A stretch of DNA of 64,000 nucleotides from contig VFFE01009205.1 in NCBI GenBank assembly GCA_008921705.1, positions 1,998,514 to 2,062,513 on the forward strand, read 5' to 3'. This stretch comes from Burhinus oedicnemus (taxonomy: Eukaryota; Chordata; Aves; Charadriiformes; Burhinidae). The position numbers were made by a program, and so were the translations under genes. The notes below the pieces were generated by a model. It ran no database searches. It had not been told where the DNA came from and saw only the letters and a program-made list of their open reading frames with translations. This document shows, piece after piece, positions 36,883 through 48,200 of the stretch; within the stretch, counting starts at the first letter, position 1; each line of letters begins with the position of its first letter.

Positions 36883-39800
36883 CCTTGCGCAACTGGATTC
36901 TTCGTGAATCCTTAAAATAAAGAGGAAAAAAATGTTTCTTACTGGTTAGGACAGTGTCCACTTGCTTGAAGAGCTTCCAATATGGAGATAATTGTGGAGT
37001 ACTTAAAAGTTTGAAAAAACCTACGTTGAAAAGAAGAAAAAAACCCATATATAACTCAATATACATTCACCAGAGCTACGATACATTATTCTAAATGTAA
37101 AATACCAGAAATAGTTCAGATGGCAGAAGAATCACTGATGATTACAGTAAGTGCCAAAGAGAAATACACACAAAAAAAGAAACATAAAGCTTTCTTAAGA
37201 AGCAAAATGAGATCCACCTCCACAGACTCTCAAATAAGCTATATTGATATATTTAATTCCATACATAAAAAAATATATATTTGTTAAGTAAGATACAGTA
37301 AAATAATGTTCTGTAAGTCTCCTTCTTTGGAAGAGGCTTAATGCTCACTTTTAAATCTTGAATTCGGAAAATTCACTGATATACAACAAAGAATATACTT
37401 TATCAAATAGAACCACAACTAAATTTGTTATAAGCATGCCTAGACACATATTAAGCTATCTTAGAAAGTTTTTTAAAAATTATCTTCCACAGCCCAACTA
37501 ACATAGTTTGTCCATAAAATACTGAAAGAAAAAGACACATTTCCCTACATGCCCATGGATTTCCTTATGTTCTTGATGGAATCCTAAAGCATTACTATTA
37601 ATAATAAAAAATTTTGAACAATAGTAATCTATTTTATTTTGGACAGTAAAAGACAGACTTTTATACACATTAGCGTAACAGGAAATAAAGTACTCATTTC
37701 AATTAGTTTAGAATAACCACTGTACTCCAAGTTGTTTTTTAAAACATCAGGTAAATTTAATAAAACTATTTACTTTTGTACAAAATCCTTGTGTGCTTTT
37801 ATATCTTCGGTCTTTGCAAATACCCCTTAGAAAATTTAACGGCAGCAGTTTAAGAAGTTATTATTTTCAACCACCTTCTTCACCTCTGCCAAAGGTTACT
37901 GCCCTCAAAGCACAGCCTGCAGAACACATACGTGTGCATCAGCTGCTTCAGTGTATAGTCTCCCAGTTTAGTTTTAGCCCTTCCTCTTCTTAGTTTAAAC
38001 AAACCATTAAACCTCGCATTAAATTGGCTGGTGTACACATACATTTTATTTTGTCACTTCTATTTTGTGGGCATTAATTGCAATAAGGAGACAATACAGA
38101 GAACGACAACATCTTAATCTGCTACAATTGATTGTGAGCTAGAAAGATATCAAAAGTTTGGAGAATCTTCTTGAAAAGAACATAGTTTATCCCCAAGTCA
38201 GTTTATTTTAGTGAAAATAACTGTTAAGAATTTCAAGGGTTTGGCCACAAGACTACTGAAGGAAGCTATACTAGTGACTATTTCTGTTCTTTAAACATTA
38301 TTGCCATTTCGCTTCTCCAAAGTGTACCTGTTAAGACTTCCATAAATTTCAGGACTTCACCGAGTTCCTGCTTATTTTTCTAATACAGATAACAAAATTT
38401 CTCAATGTTCTTTTCTTCAGGTTTGAATACTGCTAAACCGGACTTTTTTCTTTAAAAAAAGATCTGCCCACAAATCTTAGCGTTATCTGTACAGAATATG
38501 AATGTCTCTTTTTACCCTCTTTAGTTGTCAGAAGAGTTAGAATAACATACTCAGTGTAACATATTTGTAATTTACAGTTTACTCCTGGTCACTAGACAGC
38601 AGTTACACAAGCTTCCTTTTAAGTTTAAAAAGAAAATCCTCTTGGTGCTGTTCAGATTTCTGACGTAAGCATTATAGAGTTTCTATAGTTTTGTCACAAA
38701 TTTCAGCATTATACCTTAAATTAGACCTACAGAATATGTTTCTGAATTCTGGTATCTTTCCTGAGGAACTACATTGCCATTTTAAGATGCAGAGAAACAT
38801 CTGCATTGAAAACCAGAAAAAAGCCTTCTCATTTTCACATGTGGCCTAAACCAAGATTTCATTACAAACCATCAGAGACAAAAGACTTTACAGCATAGCC
38901 TTCTTTCAATTCACAATCTGATAATATGGTGACTTCCAACAATTCTCATGTTCTAGCCTGATAGGCATCTTTGTGAACTACTGCAAGTTTAGAATCTGGA
39001 AGTACCAACTAGAATAATGCAATGGATCATGTCTCTTTTACAGATGCCTATGAATCATGATCTCTGAGTACACAGACCAACAGATGTGAAGACATGACAC
39101 TGACAGAGAAGAGTCTTCTCTGTGAAGGTCTGGAAAAAAAAAAAAAGGCGCAATTTCAAGTTTTGACACAACCAGATTAGGATACCATGATAGTATTCTG
39201 CTGAACAGAACAGGTTCAGAATTCCCACTCCATACTGCATTAGCTGGCATAAGGAGTTCCATCTACAACAGAAGTGTTATAGGCTGCGTATAACTTTGCT
39301 ATCTTTATAAAAAACTATTTCTAAGGAGATTTGATACGAGAGTTTTAAAAAAAAATAAAAAATCCCTCCCAAGCACATGTTAAGCAAGACACTCTGGGTT
39401 TGTGACTTGTTCAGTACACTCTTCTTAAATTAAGAAATAAATTAGAACTGATAACTCAAGGAAAACAACATTTTCCATCTTGTTTCATGGCTTCCGGCAC
39501 ATTCAGGCCATGTTCCTGAATTCACTTGCAATAGAGACTCCAGACGAATTCTACTGTAACATCAATACTCTGCCACAAGAGTCTGACAAAGTGGAATTTT
39601 AAAAAACTTCCCCCAGTGAAATGGGACAATACTCACCTGTCCCTCAAAGGTATCTATGAATTAATTCTTAAAAACTTACTTGAAAATCTGGCTCTGAAGC
39701 TAAATTTTAGTTTACCTTCTGAAAACCAGCAAAAAATACTCTCAAAAACTACACGCTGAAGCCAGGAATGCCATATTATATGGACTCAGGCCCGTTGTTT

Positions 39801-42428
39801 TACCTAACACTGGTTTTAATGTTGGTGGAAGCCACTAACTACAATGGCTTTACTACAAGGTAACTGGAAACAAAAATATATCCTATTTAATTCTCAGATT
39901 TCTTCTAACATATGGAATATCAGATGGGTAGATTCTCGTGCCATTATACAGATGCAATCTTTCTGAAGCTTAAAACTTTCTTCATTAAGGTGTTAAGTAT
40001 CAAATGTAATAAAATCATTTACCCTCCAAAAGCCATTTGCAGAATAAATTTTGGAGGAATTCCTGAATTTTAGTGACCAACAGAAAAGAGGGAACCAACC
40101 TTTTAATACTGCTCATGTAACACAAGGGAAAGTGCCCAAGAATGCATTGCAGAAGGAAATAATTTAGTAACTGGAGTTACTACATTTTCTAATATGATTC
40201 AGATAAAGAATAAAGTCAAAATTATTATTTGCCTTCAGAAGAAGGATGGGAACATTTTTCCATCTTCCTGAAAATTCTAACTGTTTATTTAAGATTAAAA
40301 CAAAACCATTTATCTTAAAAAAAGAAAGATGCATGTACACTGGCAGCCTAAAGACATTAATATTTGGCATCTCTTTGGTAATCTGTATGAATGAAGTTGA
40401 AGATCTCAACGCATTTGCTCACTGGTAGATGCCGTATCATACCAATATACTTCTGCTGAATTCTGAGTTTAAAAAAAATGCTTCCTCCCTTCTAACTTGT
40501 TTCTTGCAGCTTAGTAAGTGAACATAATGTAAAGGCAGCACTGAAAGGGGAACTTAGTTCCAAGGTGCTGCCAAAAGTAGCCTTCTGCTTGATCACTAAA
40601 GCCCATTCTAAGAGCTAGCTCTGTATCCATCTGAATACTACTACAGATATGTTTTGAAAGTACTGCTACGATGCTAATATTTCTGAAGTCAAGCTATAGC
40701 TTCACTAACCACATTGTTAAAAAGTGTTTGATTTAGAGCTGGTCTTTTCAACACTGCAGTTAATCAAAAACATGGTCACTGTAAACCACATAATACTTTT
40801 TTCCAAGTAATAACTTCAGAAAAAGATACTGCTTAAAAGAAGATCTTTCCTCCCTGCACTATTGTAAGTCAGTCGCATGTTTAGCCTGTTTGACTTTTGG
40901 CCAGCTCTCTCACATTTATGAATTGTCCAGACGGATAAAATATGAGAACCCTGCTATTCCTTGAGCCAAAGCAAGAGCTGCAAACTCTTTCCAGTGGTTG
41001 TTGTATCAGCAGAAGAATAGTTTCTTTTGCTGTAGGGGAAAGAGAACACTATCCTTAAGTATAATTACAATTTTCATACAAATAAATACTATCCTAAAGA
41101 ATAATATCCTAAAATATTTCCAATAATGCTATCAATTCTTGAATGTTTGACCAAACAGATGGTTTCTCCATCACCCATTTATGCGTACACAGATACCCAG
41201 CATTCCTGAAGCACCGTGCCTAACTACAGGAAGAGCACTAGAAAAGAGAATGCAAGTACACTACATGAGCCCAAGTGAGTGTGAGATTTCTAAGTGTTCA
41301 TTAAGCTCACAGCTCCATAGTTTGATAGAACCAAGACCATTAAAAAGACAAATAAAGATAGCTCAGTGGAAGAACAGAAAGTATCCACAAAACTAGTTTG
41401 GTTAGATAAGACACTGAGCGCTAAGGGTTACTGGATTTCAGTTAAACACAGAAAAATATTTCAGCTGGATGACTTATGAACATAAGTACCAAACTACTGA
41501 GAATTTAGTTCATATGTAGTGGTGGAATAGAAGTAAAATACTGCAATCCAGTGACAAATAGGATCACACCATTTGACTTCATCCAACTTCTCCTCATCCT
41601 AAATTGCATGAAAAGTATCAAAGACACACAACGATGCAGTGTTTGGACACTTATTTCTACAAGACTGATATAAAAGAAAAAAATACACTGTAAGGAAACC
41701 TGACCCATAAATATGCAATTGTCGAGCTTTTGAACTGTTTGAAGTGTTTGAAGGCTACATATACTTTAATTATAAGGAATATTTGTATTGTAAAATCGTA
41801 ACACACACAAAAAAATAATCTTATGACGAGCCATATAAAGCAAGTAAGAACAAAAGTGCATATATTTACTTTATGGGTTGCAAGAACAAGGCAATTTTAA
41901 AGCAGCGTGTCAATCTTTTTGTTTTAATCTGCCCGCATCACTAACTTGTCTCTCATAAAAGGAAACAAATGAACAATGCCTGTTTTAGAGTCTCTATAGT
42001 CTCTTAGTAGTGGTTCATGTCATACATCTTTTAGATAACATCACTAAAAATACTTTCTAAAAACCACATTGTGCTTTCATCAACACTTCTCCATAACTGA
42101 ATTCTTGGACTAATCTTCAGGAGCATTTAGCACCAGCAGCTCATGTGAAACAAGTAGGTGCTGAGATTCCTCAAAATTCTTGAAAAATTGTAAGACTTAA
42201 AATTCCACTTCTACAGTAAAAATGACACCTTTACTCAGAGTGAAATAGGTTCACACATCTTCATCATGAATAGCAGCATAAATTCTTACAAATTGAACTA
42301 CTTGGTAAAACACAAACAAGTTAGCACAAACTAAACCAGCACAGATGCATTGTAACTACCTATGTGCCTGGCCTTATCATCTTATAAATGCAAAGTAAAT
42401 TGATGTAGCTGACCCAACAATGGGAGGC

Positions 42429-42456
42429 AAAAAAAAAAAAAAAAAAAAAAAAAAAA
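42429..42456 (+). repeat. Poly(A) tract of 28
   Basis: Twenty-eight consecutive A followed by GAAAAAG. No retroposed body or flanking duplication is recognised beside it. Confidence 0.95.
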
Positions 42457-44858
42457 GAAAAAGCCACTTCACATTTACTTTAAGGTTAGAGGGTTCACAA
42501 TGGGCAGTAACCACAGAACTGTTGATAACCGAAGTTCACATCCTACCTTACTTGCCACTAACTTCTGCGTGCCTGTGATTTATACATCAGGCCTGGTACA
42601 CGGATCCCTGAATTGGTTAACTTTCAAGAACACGTGTATTAATTTTTGCTCTTTGGTTTACAAAAACTGGGCATTGAAGTCCACGGCACTTCGGAAGACT
42701 CATCTGCCAAATGCAGGAACAATGAAAAAGTCATTATTAGTTGGGGGTGTGAGGGGTTGGGGGTGTGTAGAAACTTTGCGAGTAGGTAAAACCAAAAGAT
42801 ATTAATTGCTACTCATTCTTTAACAGTTAATAAAGTGTAAGATATGAACAATTATTAATTTTAAAATATTTACATTGTGAAAGAAACTAGCAAAAAGTCG
42901 ATCTATGCACCAATAAATTAAAATTCAGAGCCAAGTTAAAAATCCAGATATTGCTCAAAGATGACTGAATGTTAATATTCTTCCTTGAATGCTTAACATA
43001 TTTATATTTGCATACAAATAATTACATGCAAAACAAGGCGAAATAATTATTTTACCTCACATCTGCCAAATGGGAACTTGATGGTGTCAAATGACATGGC
43101 TTTAAAAACAGATGCAGAGAGCTCTTACAACTGATGGGCCTAGTTTTCCTGAGAGAAGGAGGATTACGTTTTATGGCTACTTCTTACAAAGTCTCAAAAA
43201 GACATAAGACAAGCACTAGAAACCTTATCCCTTTACAGAGATTATTATTTTGTCCCTCATGAGCACGCATTATAACACTAAAGGGTTCGGATCTTCTGAA
43301 AGGACACTGAGCTGTATTTTCTCAGACTGATGAAGTTAAACAACTTTCACAAACTGAAGGAAGCTTTTAATTGCTAAAGAATCAAGGCACTCACAATACA
43401 AAGACAGTGAGGAGTGCAAACCATTTCTTACGAACTGAAAGCACATGCATCAACCTCAGTGTCAAAGCTACACAGCCAAATGAGAGAATTCTGGACTCTC
43501 TTCACCTGGTTCTTATTCCCTGTTCACAAAAATTTGTGCGTGAAGAGGGAACAAAGAGGTTTTAACATTTCACTGCTTTAAGCCTCAGTAGGAAATAGTA
43601 TAAGTTCTCCACTTCACCAGAATAAAGATGCATGCCACTTATCCACCCAATGCTATATACATACAGCACTGCGCTACCCTCCAAATCCCCTCTCCTTGCC
43701 ATCCCTGAAGGAAGTCAGCTGGTGGCCCCTACCTGGGAAATGCCAGTCCATAAATCCCAACCTTGCACTTCCACAGCCAAGTCCCTTTTTAAGCCTTTAC
43801 CCATGCAGCGGGAACCTGCAGCCACGCACCACCTGTTCTCCTCAGCCCAGAAACCTTCCAGCCCAGAAGGGCAGCGGACTGCATGCCCACCTCCATCTCT
43901 CCCAGACACACCTCACCCAGTGCCGACTCTCCCCTTCCGTAGTCCCTTCCCCAGCTCCTGCATTTGCTGCTGCCGTGGATCCAATCCAGTGGCCTGCCAA
44001 ACTCAGCTCCTCTTTTCCCTACTGCTTCTGCTTGCCCTAGGAAATTATTTTGATTCCTCCCTCTGCCCACCTCTATTATCTTGCATTAGCGGGGGGAGCC
44101 AGGTCTAACATTCCCTCCCACTTTTCTGCCTGGGAAGGTGCCACATCCTTTCCCTGCCACGCAGGGACATTAGGTGACTGGGGGTATTCTCACCCTACCT
44201 TCCCCCACCCAACCCTTTCCTCCCACTGGCACCTTCTCGCTGGGGGACAGAGGAACATCCAACCCCTTCCTCCGACTTCCCTGAGGAGGCCAGCCCTCTT
44301 CTCTCCGCCCTGCCATCTTCTCACCTGAAGGAGGCCAGGGGCAGGACATCCAACCTCTCCCCCGCCCCGCTACCGAGGGAAGGCCTAATTCCTCCCCTCC
44401 AAACTTTGCCCCCCTCCCGCCCGCCAGCCGCCCCTGGGCCCCGCGCCGCCGCCTCAGCCCCGCTGCGGGGCAGGGAGGACGGGGGCGGCGGGGACCGCAT
44501 CCCCGGGCGCCCCCGCCCGCCTCGCCGCCTCCATCCTGCCACCGCCACCAGGAAAAAGCTGGCCTCGCCGCCGCCCCCCTTCCTCCTCCCACCTCCGCCG
44601 GAGAGGTGCGAGGGACCGCCGAGGAGCCCCGCGCCCGCCGGCTCCGCCGCCGGTGTCGGCGAGGGGCGGAAGCAGGTCGAGGCGCGGCGGCGGGCAGAGC
44701 CCGGGCGGCGAGCAGGCCGCGCCGCGCCGTCGCCCGGCGGGAGGAGGGCCGGGGAGGCGCTGAGGGGGCGCCGGGGCCAGCCGGTGTCTCCGGCACCTGG
44801 AGCGCGGCCTGCTCGCCGGGGTGGCGGGGAGCAGCCCGTCCCCTTCGCACGTACTCAC

Positions 44859-45226
44859 CGCCGGGTTCGCCATTACGCGGCGGCAGCGCCTGGAGCCGCC
44901 GCCGCTGCCCGGCAGGAGGCACACGCACGGGGAGGAGGAGGAGGGGGAGGAGGAGATGCCCCGCGCCTGACAGCTCCCTGCCAGGGCGGCCTCGGGCAGA
45001 TGCGGCGGCTCAGAGGCGGCGACAGGNNNNNNNNNNNNNNNNNNNNGGGGAGGAGTGTGCGCGGGAGGCGGAGAGGGGAAACGGGAGCGTGCGAATTTCC
45101 TTCCCCGAGACGCCTTCACCTCACGCCGCAGCCCCCGCGGGAGGGGGCAGCCCTGAGGGGGGGGGAGGTGGGGGGAGCCGCCGCGGAGCCGATAAAATGG
45201 TGTTGTGAGCGGCGGGGTGAGGTGAT
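44859..45226 (-). other. CHD9: CHD9 first exon, non-coding (5' end uncertain)
   Basis: The 3' border is firm: AACCCGGCG|GTGAGTACG on the minus strand, with GT at 44858-44857, inside the CpG island. The 5' limit given is only the nearer CCAAT word; the true start site is somewhere between about 44.9 and 45.2 kb, and the assembly gap lies in this range. Fifteen bases before the donor is an ATG in a strong context (G at -3, G at +4) reading MANPA. Spliced directly to exon 2 it would read AGG ATG CTT TAA and stop after eight codons, so it is an upstream ORF split by the intron. Confidence 0.6.
45027..45046. other. Assembly gap (20 N)
   Basis: A run of exactly 20 N in the GC-rich CHD9 promoter or first exon. 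The true missing length is unknown; such gaps mark sequence that is hard to read, and any open frame crossing it is meaningless. Confidence 1.
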
Positions 45227-45259
45227 CCAATATGGCCCCCTTGGCTGGCAAAAACCAAT
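45227..45259 (+). promoter_or_regulatory. Two CCAAT words (NF-Y type)
   Basis: CCAAT occurs at 45227-45231 and 45255-45259, 28 bases apart, which is close to the spacing seen for paired NF-Y sites. The first is embedded in CCAATATGGC, whose reverse complement GCCATATTGG also resembles a YY1 or CArG-like word. They lie upstream of the inferred CHD9 first exon. Confidence 0.5.
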
Positions 45260-48200
45260 CCCGGGCGCGTTTACTCTGGAGGCTCCAGCAGAGGCCAGGC
45301 CAGGCCAGGGATGCGGGGCAGGCCCCGCTGCCGGCGGCGGCCGTGCTGAGGAGAGGCCGCAGCAGCGCTGGCTGGAGCGGCGCCCGCCGGCGTGCCGGCC
45401 GCTGGGCGGCGGGGGTTGTCCCCGGGAAAGGGAAGCTGGGAGCTCCGGCACGGTTCCGCCAGGCCCTTATGCAGCCGCTGTCGGCGGGTTCCTCCTGACG
45501 AGCGCGGCGGGCGGCCGGGCGCCGGAGGGCAGAGCCGGGCCCGTCTGGCCGCCGGCCCTGGGATTCCTGCCGCGGTGTTACCTCACGGGAGGAGGGCTGC
45601 CGCCTCTGCCAGAGTGTGTGCGTTCGTTCACGTTATGAAAAAAACTGGGGTTCGCTTAACAACTCCACTGGAGACGTAGCTTGTTAGCTAAGACTCTCTC
45701 CCTCTGTAGGGAGAGCCGGTGTGACCGAGATTTCAGTTAATTTGACCTTTTGATGGCATCACCGGATAGTGCATTGAAGCGCGAGTACTAGCAAGGGAGA
45801 GGAAGGAGAATTCCCGCCTTTCAAAGGTAAAGGTGGACACCAGACAGGGCGAGCGTAGCCTTAGGCGCACCATATAAAGCCATTTTCAAACGGATGGCTT
45901 GAATACGCTAACAGCACACAACGTTAACTGTAAGCCTCTCTCTTTGCTTTTACATAGTATTTTTTCAACCATATGAAGCAAAGTGCATTAAATGCCAAGT
46001 ATGGATTTCAAGAGCAAAATTTAGAGGTAGCAGTTGACAAAACACTTTACATCCATATTATCAGAAGTAAGCTTTAAAGAGTCTTGAGCTACAGAGTTGT
46101 TACAGGACTCATCTCCCTGTAGGAGGAGACCAGAGCAAAAAAGCTGGAGGAGAAGGTTCCTAGCACGGTTGAAAGGAGAATCACTGAAGGGGCTTGCTTG
46201 CAGTTTTATCTATAGTGGCATATAAACAGAAAAAGCTCTTTAGGTGAACACTTGCATAACTCTTGCCGAGTTGACCTACAGACTAAATTAAGAATTCCAG
46301 GAATAAAAGAGAATTCCCAATCAGATTTATCTACACTTGGATGTTGTGCCTGGGAGGACTATATGCACAAGGGTAATGAGAAATCTCATCCTAAGCCTTG
46401 CTTCTGTAGTTTGCTAACAGGGAACTAGGGATGTACTTCCAGTTCTCTCCAACCTGTTGCTTTTGTATTTAGGATATCATTTAAGTTATGAGTTTGCCAT
46501 TATACCCAATATTAGACTTCGTGTGTATCTTTTATGCTTAATTATATATCATAATAGATTAATTGATTTCAGGGTTTCTATATAGCTCAATTGAGCTGTA
46601 GATGCATGCACAAGGTAGGTTCTTATTCAGCATTAGTTCAGATGACAAGCCTTTTAGCAAGCTACTTGAATGTTTTAGCTTTACAGCACCTTTGTCTTCC
46701 TCCCTAGCTCTTAATTCCTTCATGGCTAGAACTTTAATCTTGCTCTCAGACTGTTTGGAAAGACTACTGTTAATAGTTATTCTGAAGTCTCTGTAATAAC
46801 TTTCTTCTTTTAGGCAGCCCTATAGATTTTTCTTCTTTCTAATTTCTCTTTCACCAACAATTGAGAACAACCTCAAAAAATGAACATACTTGATTTTTTT
46901 TTTCATCCTGGTGGTTTCATAAAAGAAAACACATTGTTTATGCTCCTTTAACCTCTATAGAGAAAATAGTACTTTTACGGAAAAAAGGCAGCCTTCACCC
47001 TTTTATTAGAATTAGCCAGCCAATTGTAGTACTTCCTTAATAAAGCTATCAACACTACTGTAACATTGTGAAGAGCTCTCAGCTGCAGATAGTGTGAATA
47101 GTAATGTCAAAAGTTGAGAGCACAGGCTGAGAATGATAAATCACATAAATGGCTGAGAATAGGATCATGCAACTGGTTATTCTGTTGCTCAAAAGGACAT
47201 TGAATCTCATAAATGCTTAATGTCTGGATGGATCCCCTTAGAATTTAGAAAAAAAGCCCAGGTTGCTTAAATGTACAGAAATAAATGTTGATTTTTGGTT
47301 TGGTCTTCATTTTCTTAAACGTGGCAGTATCTTACCAGTTTTGGAGATCGCTTCTGCGCAGTGTTAAATTTTCTTTCCGTCAAAGCTTCTGCTGCTCTGT
47401 ATCATCACCCTGAAATCCTTTCAAACAACCATAATTTTAGCAGTTTTAAACTTCTCCCACTTCATATCATCACCCCGAAATTCTACTATTGTTTCAGACA
47501 ATCATAATTTTAGCAGGTTTTATACATTTTAGGAGAATTTTTGTTTTCTCAGCACCACTACTTCACAGTGTGATTATATTGCCTTGATCCATCATAGCAT
47601 ACAGATGACTCTTGTAACATGTTGGCTTTGGTAAGAGTGGAAGAATATTGTGTCCCTCCTCTCCTTTATTTTCCATAAATATTTTTCTTCAGATCTCCCG
47701 CGTACAACAGAGTTAGGACACATGCATTTTTTATGTTCTTGACTCCCACAGAACTACAGCGATTTATTCTACCTTAGGATTTACCATGTGTGTTCCTTGT
47801 AATGCGTTGTAGTCTATAGAGTGAGAAGTCCTGTGTACTCAAAACAAGGACGCTCATCCTCTATCCTTCTGTGAGTGTGGGATAAAATTTTCCAAGAAAA
47901 AACAACAGAGGAAATCCGTTGCTGCACTTGCCTGGTTTCCTGTACTTTGATTATCCCTGGAAGTTGCTGCAGAGGTATTGAGGTCAGGGCTGGAATGAAG
48001 TTCACATGCAACTGAATCAGCTGCTGAGATTCCACTGTTGCCACAGTGACTGCTTTGATCCTTCTCAGTAGCCATTCTGTGTGACTTGGGAAAGCAAAGA
48101 GCAGCTGCCTGCACAGATTGCTGCTATTAGAACAACTCTTCATAAGTCTTTGTAGACACGCTCTAAAAGCCTGGTAGGAATCTGTGATGCAGGTGAAGAC

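Larger units (their letters stand above)
26718..44858 (-). other. CHD9: CHD9 intron 1
   Basis: The 18-kb intron between the non-coding first exon and the start-codon exon, bounded by the donor GCG|GTGAGT (44858-44857) and the acceptor CAG at 26718. It is mostly AT-rich. It contains one candidate untranslated exon (35032-35120), a local tandem/inverted repeat (36799-36882), a direct repeat (36441-36473), a 28-base poly(A) tract, and homopolymers such as T15 at 28872-28886. The last kilobase toward the promoter (about 43.6-44.4 kb) is C- and CT-rich and gives long but unconvincing open frames. No nested gene is recognised. Confidence 0.85.
44390..45600 (-). promoter_or_regulatory. CHD9: CHD9 main CpG-island promoter
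   Basis: A 1.2-kb block of very high GC and CpG content at the 5' end of CHD9, flanked by AT-rich DNA on both sides. It contains the donor of the first exon (44858-44857), two CCAAT words 28 bases apart (45227 and 45255), and a G-run cluster on the plus strand around 45135-45180 able to form a G-quadruplex. No convincing TATA box was seen, as is usual for such promoters. The 20-base gap at 45027-45046 interrupts it. Such islands often fire in both directions, so a plus-strand non-coding transcript toward 46 kb is possible. Long open frames in this block are the usual by-product of GC-rich sequence lacking stops. Confidence 0.85.

Noticed and set aside
43632..44108. 158-codon plus-strand frame upstream of the CpG island
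   Set aside because: It comes from C-rich low-complexity intron sequence; there is no domain or splice context, and an overlapping frame of similar quality exists on the other strand.
44406..45638. Long open frames (up to 410 codons) on both strands of the CHD9 promoter island
   Set aside because: They cross the N gap, consist of Arg/Gly/Pro/Ala runs, and arise because GC-rich sequence lacks stop codons.
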